From Bacillus sp. BGMRC 2118 (GTDB lineage Bacteria; Bacillota; Bacilli; Bacillales; SA4), in contig VTTJ01000002.1 of assembly GCA_008364785.1 (NCBI GenBank), forward strand, positions 580,112 through 644,111: a stretch of DNA of 64,000 nucleotides, given 5' to 3'. Positions 1 to 7,797 of this stretch are shown in pieces; position 1 is the first letter of the stretch; every line of letters starts with the position of its first letter. The position numbers and the translations under genes are program-made. The notes below the pieces were generated by a model. It worked only from the letters and a program-made list of their open reading frames with translations, was not told the DNA's origin and did no database searches.

Positions 1-13
1 TACGGGACATCAT
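1..13 (-). CDS. Possible 5' end of a divergent gene running off the left edge
   Basis: On the minus strand a run reading AAAAAGGGGGAAAA is followed directly by two in-frame ATG codons at 13-11 and 10-8, then TCC CGT, and the window ends. The strong purine-rich ribosome binding site is the only support; four codons are visible and no product can be inferred. It would be divergent from the epimerase operon, with about 195 bases between them. Confidence 0.35.
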
Positions 14-209
14 TTTTCCCCCTTTTTGTTTATAGCTCTTATCTATTATTCTAATCATTTATGTGAATCTGGACAAGTCATAAAAAGTGGCAGGATATTT
101 AGGTACTTATGAAGAAATAAGAGTAGATGAAGGTAAAAAAGTATTTTATTCTAATTGTATGCGTTTTCTTTTTAGGACATGCTAGTCTTCTGTAAGGAGG
201 GAATTTTTT

Positions 210-611
210 ATGATAAAGAAAGTAGATCATATAGGTATTGCTGTTCGGTCAATTGAGGAATCATTACACTTCTATATATCCACATTACAACTTGAACTAG
301 AGGGAATAGAAGAAGTAGAATCAGAAAATGTACGTGTCGCATTCATAAAAGCAGGTGAAACGAAATTAGAGCTGTTACAGCCTACTAACGAAAGCAGTGC
401 CATTGCGAAATTTATAGAAAAGAAAGGTGAAGGAATTCACCATGTAGCATTAGGTGTTTCATCTATTGAAGAGAGAATTCAAGAACTTAAAGAAAAAGGA
501 ATACAAATGATTAATGAAACATCGAAACCGGGAGCAGGTGGTGCACAAATCGCATTTATGCATCCTAAATCTACGGGTGGTGTTTTACTAGAACTTTGTG
601 AAAAGAAATAA
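210..611 (+). CDS. mce: Methylmalonyl-CoA epimerase (VOC superfamily)
   Basis: The 133-residue protein has the paired beta-alpha-beta-beta-beta modules of the vicinal oxygen chelate fold. Likely metal ligands are His7 (in VDHIGIAV), Glu54 (TKLELLQP), a His at 77-78 (GIHHVAL) and Glu128 (LLELC). The family interconverts the R and S forms of methylmalonyl-CoA in the cytosol, in propionyl-CoA catabolism. The start has AAGGAGGG upstream. It lies 12 bases before a biotin-type carboxylase beta subunit, the arrangement seen at yqjC-yqjD of Bacillus subtilis, which supports the call. A general glyoxalase-like lyase is the alternative. Confidence 0.85.
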   Translation: MIKKVDHIGIAVRSIEESLHFYISTLQLELEGIEEVESENVRVAFIKAGETKLELLQPTNESSAIAKFIEKKGEGIHHVALGVSSIEERIQELKEKGIQMINETSKPGAGGAQIAFMHPKSTGGVLLELCEKK

Positions 612-623
612 GGAGTGTTCATC

Positions 624-2171
624 ATGGATATTTACGAAAAGATAAATGACTTATACGACAGAAAACGAGAAGTAGAATTAGGCGGTGGAGACGACCGCAT
701 CGACAAGCAACATGAAAAAGGGAAGCTAACGGCACGGGAAAGAATTGACCTTCTTGTCGACCCTGGAACATTTGTAGAACTGAACCCATTTATTGAGCAT
801 CGCTCGCAAGATTTTGGATTAGGTGATAAAAAGGGTCCTGGAGACGGTGTTGTTACTGGTTACGGTAAGGTTCATGGACGTCCTATTTATTTATTCTCAC
901 AAGATTTTACTGTTTTTGGCGGAGCATTAGGTGAAATGCATGCAAAGAAAATATCCAATATCATGGATTTAGCGGCAAAAAATGGTGCACCTGTTGTTGG
1001 GTTAAATGACTCAGGAGGGGCTAGAATTCAAGAAGGTGTGGTATCATTAGATGGTTATGGTCACATCTTTTACCGTAACGCCATCTACTCGGGTGTAGTA
1101 CCTCAAATTTCTGTAATTATGGGGCCATGTGCCGGTGGGGCAGTATACTCTCCTGCCATTACGGACTTTGTATTCATGGTTGAAGAAACAAGTCAAATGT
1201 TCATCACAGGTCCAAAGGTTATTGAAACAGTAACAGGTGAAAAAATTTCTTCAGAAGACCTCGGTGGAGCGAAAATGCACAACTCTGTTAGTGGGAATGC
1301 TCATTTTTCCGGTAAGACAGAAGAAGAAGTATTAGAACAAGTTCGCCATTTGTTAAGTTATTTACCACAGAACAATGAAGAAAAACCACCGAAGAGTGAG
1401 CATGATGGAGAATCTGACTACCGAGAGAATCTAACAGAAACAATCCCTTTTGATCCGCTTCGTCCTTATGATGTGAGAACAGTGGTAGAGCAGGTAGTGG
1501 ATGAAGGTTCCTTCATGGAAGTACATAAAGATTTTGCAAGAAATATCGTTGTTGGATTGGCACGAATTAAAGGAGAAGTGGTAGGATTAGTATGTAATCA
1601 ACCAAAGGTAATGGCTGGTGGACTTGATATTGATTCATCAGATAAAGCTGCACGCTTTATACGCTTCTGTGACTCCTTTAACATTCCAATTATTACATTT
1701 GAAGATGTAACAGGCTTCTTCCCAGGTGTAAAACAAGAACATGGTGGAATCATACGTCATGGTGCTAAAATTCTATATGCCTATTCAGAAGCAACTGTTC
1801 CAAAGTTAACAGTCATCTTGAGAAAAGCATATGGCGGGGCATATGTAGCACTGAATAGCAAAGCGATTGGGGCAGACTTAGTGTATGCATGGCCAAATGC
1901 AGAAATTGCCGTGATGGGACCTCAAGGAGCTGCCAATATTATTTTTGCTAGAGAGATCGAAAATAGTGTAAACCCAGAGCAAACGAGAGCTGATAAGATA
2001 GAAGAGTATCGTGAAAAGTTTGCAAACCCATATGTTGCAGCAAAAATGGGAATGGTAGATGATGTCATTGATCCAAGGGAAACGAGAATAAAATTAATTC
2101 AAGCACTAGAAATGTTAAGAAACAAGCGTGAAGAGAGACCTAGAAAAAAACACGGAAACATCCCTTTATAA
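624..2171 (+). CDS. Acyl-CoA (propionyl-CoA) carboxylase beta subunit, carboxyltransferase
   Basis: This 515-residue protein is a full-length carboxyltransferase with N- and C-terminal crotonase-like halves. The oxyanion-loop motifs are visible as GPCAGGAVYSPA in the first half and RKAYGGAYVALNSK in the second. The family moves the carboxyl group from carboxybiotin to propionyl-CoA (or another short acyl-CoA), giving methylmalonyl-CoA, the substrate of the epimerase just upstream. The ATG at 624 is preferred over GTG 615 because AGGAG at 611-615 is then correctly spaced. The matching biotin carboxylase and biotin carrier are not in the window. It corresponds to yqjD of B. subtilis. The exact acyl-CoA substrate is not visible from sequence. 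Confidence 0.88.
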   Translation: MDIYEKINDLYDRKREVELGGGDDRIDKQHEKGKLTARERIDLLVDPGTFVELNPFIEHRSQDFGLGDKKGPGDGVVTGYGKVHGRPIYLFSQDFTVFGGALGEMHAKKISNIMDLAAKNGAPVVGLNDSGGARIQEGVVSLDGYGHIFYRNAIYSGVVPQISVIMGPCAGGAVYSPAITDFVFMVEETSQMFITGPKVIETVTGEKISSEDLGGAKMHNSVSGNAHFSGKTEEEVLEQVRHLLSYLPQNNEEKPPKSEHDGESDYRENLTETIPFDPLRPYDVRTVVEQVVDEGSFMEVHKDFARNIVVGLARIKGEVVGLVCNQPKVMAGGLDIDSSDKAARFIRFCDSFNIPIITFEDVTGFFPGVKQEHGGIIRHGAKILYAYSEATVPKLTVILRKAYGGAYVALNSKAIGADLVYAWPNAEIAVMGPQGAANIIFAREIENSVNPEQTRADKIEEYREKFANPYVAAKMGMVDDVIDPRETRIKLIQALEMLRNKREERPRKKHGNIPL

Positions 2172-2189
2172 GCATTGGAGGAATAGTAC

Positions 2190-3308
2190 ATGGTAAATCA
2201 AGAACGATTATTAAATGAATTTCTTGAATTAGTTCAAGTTGATTCTGAGACAAAGTTTGAAGCGGAGATTGCAAAAATATTAAAAGAGAAGTTTTCTTCT
2301 TTAGGTGTAGAAGTGTATGAAGATGACACAACTGCCTTAACAGGACACGGTGCAGGAAATTTAGTTTGTACGCTGCCTGCTACGAAAGATGGAGTCGATA
2401 CAATTTACTTCACATCACATATGGATACGGTTGTTCCTGGTAAGGGAATTAAGCCATCTGTTAAAGATGGATATGTTGTAACAGATGGTACTACGATTTT
2501 AGGAGCTGACGATAAGACTGGTCTTGCAGCAATGTTTGAAGCAATCCGAGTTCTTAAAGAAAACAATATTCCTCATGGAACTATTGAATTCATCATCACA
2601 GTCGGTGAGGAATCCGGACTAGTAGGAGCAAAAGTACTTGATCGCTCTAAAATTACAGCTACATACGGCTACGCATTAGACAGTGACGGAAAAGTAGGAA
2701 ATATCATTGTGGCAGCACCGACTCAGGCAAAAGTAAAGACAACAATCTATGGTAAAACAGCACACGCAGGGGTAGCTCCAGAAAAAGGTGTATCGGCTAT
2801 CACTGTTGCTGCAAAAGCAATTGCGAAAATGCCATTAGGAAGAATCGATGAGGAAACAACAGCAAACATTGGTCGCTTTGAAGGTGGTCAACAAACAAAC
2901 ATCGTATGTGACCGTGTAGATATTCTTGCTGAAGCCCGTTCCTTAGTACCTGAAAAAATGGAAGCACAAGTTCAAAAGATGAAGGAAGCATTTGAATCAA
3001 CTGCAGCAGAGATGGGTGGTCGTGCAGAGGTTGAAGTGACAGTGATGTATCCAGGATTTAAGTTTGGAGAAGGTGACCATGTTGTTGAAGTAGCACGTCG
3101 TGCGGCAGCAACGATTGGTCGTTCATCAGAACTTCAGCAAAGCGGGGGAGGAAGTGACGCAAACGTAATTGCAGGTCATGGAATTCCAACCGTAAACTTA
3201 GCTGTCGGATATGAAGAAATTCATACAACGAACGAGAGAATGCCAATTGAAGAGCTAGTAAAAACAGCTGAACTAGTAGTGGCGATTATTAAAGAAGTAG
3301 CAAAATAA
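2190..3308 (+). CDS. M20/M42-type zinc peptidase, peptidase T-like (YqjE family)
   Basis: This 372-residue metallopeptidase shows the M20 metal-site motifs in order: HMDTVVPGKG near residue 77, the bridging Asp in ILGADDKTG near 110, GEESGLVGAK with the catalytic Glu near 144, an acidic residue in YALDSDGK, and a C-terminal zinc His in VGYEEIHTTNERM. A dimerisation (lid) domain fits the segment around residues 180-290. The family cleaves small peptides in the cytosol; annotation as a tripeptidase is common but unproven. GGAGG lies before ATG 2190. It follows the carboxylase by 18 bases and is the last gene before a terminator, as in the Bacillus yqjCDE group. Confidence 0.87.
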   Translation: MVNQERLLNEFLELVQVDSETKFEAEIAKILKEKFSSLGVEVYEDDTTALTGHGAGNLVCTLPATKDGVDTIYFTSHMDTVVPGKGIKPSVKDGYVVTDGTTILGADDKTGLAAMFEAIRVLKENNIPHGTIEFIITVGEESGLVGAKVLDRSKITATYGYALDSDGKVGNIIVAAPTQAKVKTTIYGKTAHAGVAPEKGVSAITVAAKAIAKMPLGRIDEETTANIGRFEGGQQTNIVCDRVDILAEARSLVPEKMEAQVQKMKEAFESTAAEMGGRAEVEVTVMYPGFKFGEGDHVVEVARRAAATIGRSSELQQSGGGSDANVIAGHGIPTVNLAVGYEEIHTTNERMPIEELVKTAELVVAIIKEVAK

Positions 3309-3310
3309 AA

Positions 3311-3342
3311 AAAAGAGGCACCTGTGCCTCTTTTTATTTTCT
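3311..3342. terminator. Bidirectional rho-independent terminator
   Basis: AAAGAGGCAC pairs with GTGCCTCTTT and a T-rich run follows on both strands. It sits just after the peptidase stop and just after the end of the convergent small gene, so it can serve both. Confidence 0.85.
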
Positions 3343-3344
3343 GT

Positions 3345-3536
3345 TTATTTAAACTCAAAAATCTTGCTTTTTAATTCAGATTCACTTATGAGTTCACTGT
3401 CGTATTGAATGACTGCATTCATTGTATCTAGATCAATCATGGATCTTTCTACACCTTGAATTTGATTGACGTAACCTTCAAATTCACTTGATCTTGAATC
3501 ATTCGACAATTGGATTGTAGTTTCTTTAATAGACAA
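3345..3536 (-). CDS. HMA-fold-like miniprotein lacking the metal-binding cysteines
   Basis: This 63-residue protein starts at TTG with GGAGG eight bases upstream. The pattern TTIQLS ... YVNQIQGVERSMIDL ... AVIQYDSELISESELKSKI follows the beta-alpha-beta-beta-alpha-beta layout of heavy-metal-associated (copper chaperone) domains, with GVERSMIDL in the place of the usual GVxxVxVDL strand. The loop where CopZ-type proteins carry CxxC reads SNDSRSSEFE and has no cysteine, so classical Cu(I) binding is not expected. Family membership is inferred from pattern only. It ends at the shared terminator with the peptidase gene. Confidence 0.6.
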   Translation of the reverse strand: MSIKETTIQLSNDSRSSEFEGYVNQIQGVERSMIDLDTMNAVIQYDSELISESELKSKIFEFK

Positions 3537-3649
3537 TTATGATTCCTCCAGCTTCGCTTCAGTATAGTGCATTTTAATTTTACCTATTCAAATAAGAAAT
3601 ATACTTGAAGAACATAACGTTTTAAATTCATGAAAAAGTCAGGTGTTTT

Positions 3650-4090
3650 ATGATTAGAAATGAAAAGCTTTTGGCAGGAACTGCATTTCTTATGTATGTA
3701 TGTTTCCTCTTTTATCTTGTATTTTTTTCTTCCTATCGTCATAATGTACAAGGCATTTTTGCTTATAATGTAGTACCATTTGAGTCCATTTCGGCTTATG
3801 TACATCATTATGACGGATTCCGAATAACGAGGCTGACAGATAATTTCTTTGGGAACATTGCAGCTTTTATTCCTTTCGGTATTCTAATTCCATGCATGAT
3901 AAAAAGTGTTAAGCTTCTACAAGTCACTTTATATTCCATTCTGTTTTCCTTATTCATTGAAGTCACTCAGATTTTCTTACGTGTTGGAGCATTTGACGTA
4001 GATGATATTCTGTTAAATACAGTTGGTGGGATTTTTGGGTATGTTCTATTAAGGTCACTCGTATCCATATATAACTTGAAAGATAAATAA
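3650..4090 (+). CDS. VanZ-like integral membrane protein
   Basis: The 146-residue protein has about four hydrophobic segments. It shows the VanZ pattern NVVPFESI ... DNFFGNIAAFIPFGILIP ... FSLFIEVTQIFLRVGAFDVDDILLNTVGGIFGY, where the RxFDxDDxxxNxxG signature is the family hallmark. VanZ proteins are poorly understood; one confers teicoplanin resistance, while most Bacillus copies have no known role. The ribosome binding site before ATG 3650 is weak (CAGGTG). Neighbours give no functional hint. Confidence 0.8.
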   Translation: MIRNEKLLAGTAFLMYVCFLFYLVFFSSYRHNVQGIFAYNVVPFESISAYVHHYDGFRITRLTDNFFGNIAAFIPFGILIPCMIKSVKLLQVTLYSILFSLFIEVTQIFLRVGAFDVDDILLNTVGGIFGYVLLRSLVSIYNLKDK

Positions 4091-4251
4091 CGATGGATAA
4101 CCATACGATTCTTCCTCTTATTTTTGTATTATTGTATTCGGTTAAGGAGACAATTTGGATTTTGTAGAGAGAGGGTCCTAGGCAATATAGAGTTACATTA
4201 TGTAAGTAAGGTTAAGGAATAAACATCTAATTCCTACACATTTTTCAAACG

Positions 4252-4296
4252 AAAGAGCGTATGCTGGAACTGAAATTCCGACATACGCTCTTTTAG
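4252..4296. terminator. Convergent terminator hairpin
   Basis: AAAGAGCGTATG pairs with CATACGCTCTTT (one G/C loop-side shift) around a 15-base loop, with T and A runs at the flanks. It sits between the VanZ-like gene and the convergent DUF779 gene and can end both transcripts. Confidence 0.7.
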
Positions 4297-4329
4297 TGAG
4301 TACTAGTAACAGAACAAGCTACACTCTAC

Positions 4330-4686
4330 TTACAATTTTAGTTCAGCTCTTTCACTTTCCGTAAACACTCTGGATCTCGTGAGAAATCGGATTCCTTCTG
4401 GTCCCTCTAAGGAAAACATGCCTCCGCGTCCTGGGACAACATCAATTATGAGCTGGGTATGTTTCCAATACTCATATTGAGCTTTGGTCATGTAGAATGG
4501 ACAACCACCGATTTCTCCAAGAAGGACGTCTGCTTCAGCAATTAAGAAGTCACTACGCGAAAAACACATAGGTGAACTCCCGTCACAGCAACCGCCAGAT
4601 TGATGAAAAAGTAATTCACCATGCTTACTTTTGAGTTTCTCAATTAAGTCTAGAGCACTTTTTGTTGCGGTTACTTTTAACACCAT
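4330..4686 (-). CDS. DUF779 family protein, aldehyde dehydrogenase partner
   Basis: The 118-residue protein matches the DUF779 pattern: GELLFHQSGGCCDGSSPMC, a cysteine-rich motif near residues 24-42, then GEIGGCPFYM and YEYWKHTQLIIDV, and RGGMFSLEGPEGIRFLTRSRVF. DUF779 genes commonly lie next to aldehyde dehydrogenases of the ExaC/AldA type, as here with only three bases between the genes. The conserved Cys and His residues suggest metal or thiol chemistry, but the function is unknown. It is the downstream gene of the operon. Confidence 0.85.
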   Translation of the reverse strand: MVLKVTATKSALDLIEKLKSKHGELLFHQSGGCCDGSSPMCFSRSDFLIAEADVLLGEIGGCPFYMTKAQYEYWKHTQLIIDVVPGRGGMFSLEGPEGIRFLTRSRVFTESERAELKL

Positions 4687-4689
4687 GGA

Positions 4690-6210
4690 TCAAAAGAATC
4701 CAAGCTTTTGAGGGCTATAGCTTACAAGTAAATTTTTCGTTTGTTGGTAGTGACTTAACATCATTTTGTGATTTTCACGACCAATACCCGAAGATTTATA
4801 ACCACCAAATGCTGCGTGAGCAGGATAAGCATGATAACAGTTCGTCCACACACGACCTGCTTGGATTTCACGTCCAAAGCGATAGGCCGTATTCATATCA
4901 CGTGTCCAAACTCCAGCACCTAATCCGTACAATGTATCATTTGCAATTTCTAGTGCTTCATTGTGATCTTTAAAGGTTGTAACAGAGACGACAGGCCCGA
5001 AAATTTCTTCCTGGAAGATTCTCATTTTGTTATGACCTTTAAATACGGTTGGCTTAATATAGTAGCCGCCTTCTAAGTCTTCAGATAAGTAGTTTCTTTC
5101 TCCACCTGCTAAAACTTCAGCACCTTCTTGCTTTCCTATTTCGAAATAAGAAAGAATTTTTTCTAATTGTTCTGTCGATGCTTGTGCACCAATCATCGTT
5201 GACACATCTAATGGATTTCCTTGCTTAATTTCTGCAACACGTGCTAATACTCTTTCCATAAATTGATCATAAATGGATTCTTGAATTAATGCTCGAGATG
5301 GACATGTACATACTTCTCCTTGATTCAATGCAAACATAACGAATCCCTCTACGGCTTTATCTAAGAAATCATCGTCCTTTGCCATGATATCCTCAAAGAA
5401 GATATTAGGTGATTTTCCACCAAGCTCAAGTGTTACAGGAATTAGGTTTTGAGATGCATATTGCATGATTAAACGGCCAGTAGTCGTTTCTCCCGTAAAT
5501 GCAATTTTTGCAATTCGGCTACTAGATGCCAATGGCTTACCTGCTTCTAACCCAAAACCGTTGACAATATTTACAACTCCTGGAGGCAATAAATCCTCAA
5601 TTAGCTCCATGAGAACCAATATAGATGTAGGTGTCTGTTCAGCAGGTTTTAATACGACACAGTTTCCAGCTGCAAGTGCAGGAGCCAATTTCCAAACTGC
5701 CATAAGGATAGGGAAGTTCCAAGGAATAATTTGACCAACAACTCCTAATGGCTCATGGTAATGATAGGCAACCGTATCGTTATCAATTTCAGATAGTGCA
5801 CCTTCCTGCGCACGAACGGTTCCGGCGAAATAACGGAAGTGGTCAATAGCTAGTGGTAAATCTGCAGCTAACGTTTCACGAACTGGCTTTCCGTTATCCC
5901 ACGTTTCAGCAACTGCTAGCATTTCAAGGTTTTGTTCCATTCGGTCTGCAATCTTGTTTAAGATGATTGCCCGATCTGTAACAGAAGTACGTCCCCATCC
6001 AGCTTTTGCTTCATGTGCAGCATCTAACGCTAACTCAATATCTTCAGAAGTTGAACGAGCTACTTCACAAAAGGCTTTACCTGTTACAGGTGTCACATTT
6101 TCAAAATATTGCCCGTTTACAGGAGCTGTCCACTTACCGCCAATATAGTTTTCATAACGACTTTTAAATGTTACCTTCGAATCAGCTTGTCCAGGTTGTG
6201 CATAAATCAT
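4690..6210 (-). CDS. NAD-dependent aldehyde dehydrogenase (acetaldehyde type, ExaC/AldA-like)
   Basis: The 506-residue protein is a full-length ALDH. Visible motifs are [20 protein letters not shown] (cofactor domain, near 150), FTGETTTGR, the catalytic Glu in LELGGKSPN, the catalytic Cys in [11 protein letters not shown] near 300, [10 protein letters not shown] and [11 protein letters not shown]. The [11 protein letters not shown] form and the DUF779 partner are typical of acetaldehyde dehydrogenases of the AcoD/ExaC group, which oxidise short aldehydes to acids. AAGGAGGAA precedes ATG. No sigma-54 promoter was recognised upstream; a perfect 15-bp inverted repeat lies 60 bases before the start and may be its operator. 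Confidence 0.9.
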   Translation of the reverse strand: MIYAQPGQADSKVTFKSRYENYIGGKWTAPVNGQYFENVTPVTGKAFCEVARSTSEDIELALDAAHEAKAGWGRTSVTDRAIILNKIADRMEQNLEMLAVAETWDNGKPVRETLAADLPLAIDHFRYFAGTVRAQEGALSEIDNDTVAYHYHEPLGVVGQIIPWNFPILMAVWKLAPALAAGNCVVLKPAEQTPTSILVLMELIEDLLPPGVVNIVNGFGLEAGKPLASSSRIAKIAFTGETTTGRLIMQYASQNLIPVTLELGGKSPNIFFEDIMAKDDDFLDKAVEGFVMFALNQGEVCTCPSRALIQESIYDQFMERVLARVAEIKQGNPLDVSTMIGAQASTEQLEKILSYFEIGKQEGAEVLAGGERNYLSEDLEGGYYIKPTVFKGHNKMRIFQEEIFGPVVSVTTFKDHNEALEIANDTLYGLGAGVWTRDMNTAYRFGREIQAGRVWTNCYHAYPAHAAFGGYKSSGIGRENHKMMLSHYQQTKNLLVSYSPQKLGFF

Positions 6211-6272
6211 CGCATATTCCTCCTTAAATAATGTACCTGCTGCTTAAAAATGTCTGTAGTAAAGTGTATTCG

Positions 6273-6327
6273 TTTTCATAGATTTGAGAACTAGATTCTA
6301 TAAATTATTTTTTCAAATCTATGAAAA
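6273..6327. promoter_or_regulatory. Perfect 15-bp inverted repeat in the divergent promoter region
   Basis: TTTTCATAGATTTGA at 6273-6287 is the exact reverse complement of TCAAATCTATGAAAA at 6313-6327, separated by 25 bases. It lies between the divergent aldehyde dehydrogenase and nucleotidyltransferase genes. It lacks a run of T suited to a terminator of either gene, and the position suits an operator with two half sites. Confidence 0.5.
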
Positions 6328-6395
6328 ATAGATAGTTACTAGTTTCCTGTCAGTACCTGTATACTACTAGTAAGGATCAAGAGGGAGGCTACATT

Positions 6396-6959
6396 ATGTT
6401 TATGGAATGCAGAAAAGTTGCATGGATTATGAAGGATTTTAAATATGAGTGGGGCATTGCAGGCGGTTGGGCACTGGATTTATTTCAAGGTAGAAAAACG
6501 AGAGACCATCACGATATTGAGATTGTCATTTTCCGTAGTCATCAACATAATGTAAAAGATTATTTGAAAGATTGGGAGTTTAGAAAAGTAATCAATGGAG
6601 AGTTCCAGGATTGGGGAGACGAACATCTTACTCTACCCATTCATGAAATACATGCAGTACACCGTTCTAGTGGGGAATTAATAGAAATCTTGTTAAATGA
6701 AATGGAAAAAGAGAGATGGGTATACAGAAGAGATGCCAGGATATCAAGGAATATACAATATGTGATGAATAAAACGGAAGAGGGGATTCCGTATTTACAG
6801 CCTGAAATCGTTCTATTATATAAAGCAAAACATACTAGACATAAGGATGATTTAGATTTTTATCATACCTTACCTTGTTTAAACCAGTCTCAAAGGGATT
6901 GGCTAAAGAATTCAATTGAATTATCTATTTCTCATCATAAATGGCTCGCCGATTTATAA
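6396..6959 (+). CDS. Nucleotidyltransferase-like protein (aminoglycoside-2''-adenylyltransferase-like fold)
   Basis: The 187-residue protein contains GIAGGWALDLFQGRKTRDHHDIEIVIFR near residues 20-47. That is the Gly-Gly-Trp and DxD/E arrangement of the ANT(2'')/LinB-like nucleotidyltransferases, with DHHDIEI supplying the metal-binding acidic residues, and HKDDLDF near 150. Relatives in Bacillus are numerous and mostly uncharacterised, so resistance cannot be inferred. GGGAGG lies before ATG 6396. It is monocistronic and divergent from the aldehyde dehydrogenase. Confidence 0.7.
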   Translation: MFMECRKVAWIMKDFKYEWGIAGGWALDLFQGRKTRDHHDIEIVIFRSHQHNVKDYLKDWEFRKVINGEFQDWGDEHLTLPIHEIHAVHRSSGELIEILLNEMEKERWVYRRDARISRNIQYVMNKTEEGIPYLQPEIVLLYKAKHTRHKDDLDFYHTLPCLNQSQRDWLKNSIELSISHHKWLADL

Positions 6960-7051
6960 AGAGTAGTTAAATTATTCCACTCTCTTCTCTATCAACCGTT
7001 CATATAGTATGATAGTCATATAGATGCGCCAATTGTATTAGGAGGTAAGTA

Positions 7052-7522
7052 ATGATGAGTGAGACACTAGTATTTGATAAGGTTGTTGTATTTCAGGCGA
7101 AGGAAGAGGAATTTGGTATTCCGATTCAATATGTAGTATCCATTGAAAAAATCCAAGCGCTAACTTCAATTCCAAATATGCCGTACTATATGAATGGTGT
7201 AACAACTGTCCGTGGTGAGGTTACTCCAATATTAGATGCGAATCAAATTCTATATAAATTAAGTAGTAAAATATCCGAGCAATCACGAATGATTATTGTA
7301 AAAACGGATTCGCTTTCCTTCGGAATTATTGTGGATGATGCGAAAGAGATTATTGATATTCCTGCTGAAAGTGTTCAACAAGTTGGATTACTAGTATCTG
7401 ATGCTTCCTCTTACTTAGTAGGGGTAGCGAACCTGGAAAATCGACTATTATCCTTAATTGATCCGACTAAGCTATTAAGCACACTTGCTGAAATGGACGA
7501 TGTAAAAAAACAACTTCAATAA
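7052..7522 (+). CDS. CheW-like chemotaxis coupling protein
   Basis: The 156-residue protein is a single CheW domain: VVVFQAKEEEFGIPIQYVVSIEK at the N-terminus, then PYYMNGVTTVRGEVTPILDA, the receptor and kinase interface motif of CheW, and LIDPTKLL near the end. CheW links methyl-accepting receptors to the CheA kinase at the inner membrane. No other chemotaxis gene is in the window, so this is a solo copy, perhaps an accessory adaptor beside a main cheW. AGGAGG precedes two in-frame ATGs (7052, 7055). It ends at a clear terminator. Confidence 0.85.
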   Translation: MMSETLVFDKVVVFQAKEEEFGIPIQYVVSIEKIQALTSIPNMPYYMNGVTTVRGEVTPILDANQILYKLSSKISEQSRMIIVKTDSLSFGIIVDDAKEIIDIPAESVQQVGLLVSDASSYLVGVANLENRLLSLIDPTKLLSTLAEMDDVKKQLQ

Positions 7523-7532
7523 TATGTTTATG

Positions 7533-7558
7533 AAAGGTCCAAATTGGGCCTTTTTTTA
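7533..7558 (+). terminator. Rho-independent terminator after the CheW-like gene
   Basis: AAAGGTCCA pairs with TGGGCCTTT (one G-T pair) around AAT, followed by seven T. Confidence 0.85.
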
Positions 7559-7630
7559 TTTGCCTTTTCAGGGCTATTGACTTTATGATAAAGATAATTG
7601 TCAAGGCTCTTTTCTATAACTTTGCTCTTT

Positions 7631-7697
7631 TAGTACAATATGCTGGGTGTAGAACCAGTGTTAGAAGCAAATTAGGGTTGGATTAGAAGAGAGCAAC
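7631..7697 (+). repeat. Dispersed repeat, copy 1
   Basis: A segment starting TAGTACAAT and ending GAGCAAC recurs at 19943-20011. From GGTGTA onward, 44 of 52 positions are identical by eye. Each copy lies upstream of a TTG-started gene (dinB here, an SMI1-like gene at 20067), and each is followed by GAAAACAGC. In this copy a 34-bp perfect hairpin lies between the repeat and GAAAACAGC. Origin unknown. Confidence 0.6.
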
Positions 7698-7722
7698 TCT
7701 CTTTATGTATAGTAGTAACTAG

Positions 7723-7756
7723 ATACTTTGCGTAAAAATTAGTTTACGCAAAGTAT
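7723..7756. repeat. Perfect 14-bp inverted repeat upstream of dinB
   Basis: ATACTTTGCGTAAA at 7723-7736 is followed by a six-base loop and its exact complement TTTACGCAAAGTAT at 7743-7756. There is no T run on either side, so it is not a standard terminator, and it is not a LexA box. It lies 41 bases before the likely dinB start and could be an operator or an mRNA hairpin. Confidence 0.7.
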
Positions 7757-7797
7757 GAAAACAGCCATTGTCAAAAAGTAGTAAAGGGTGTAGAAGC

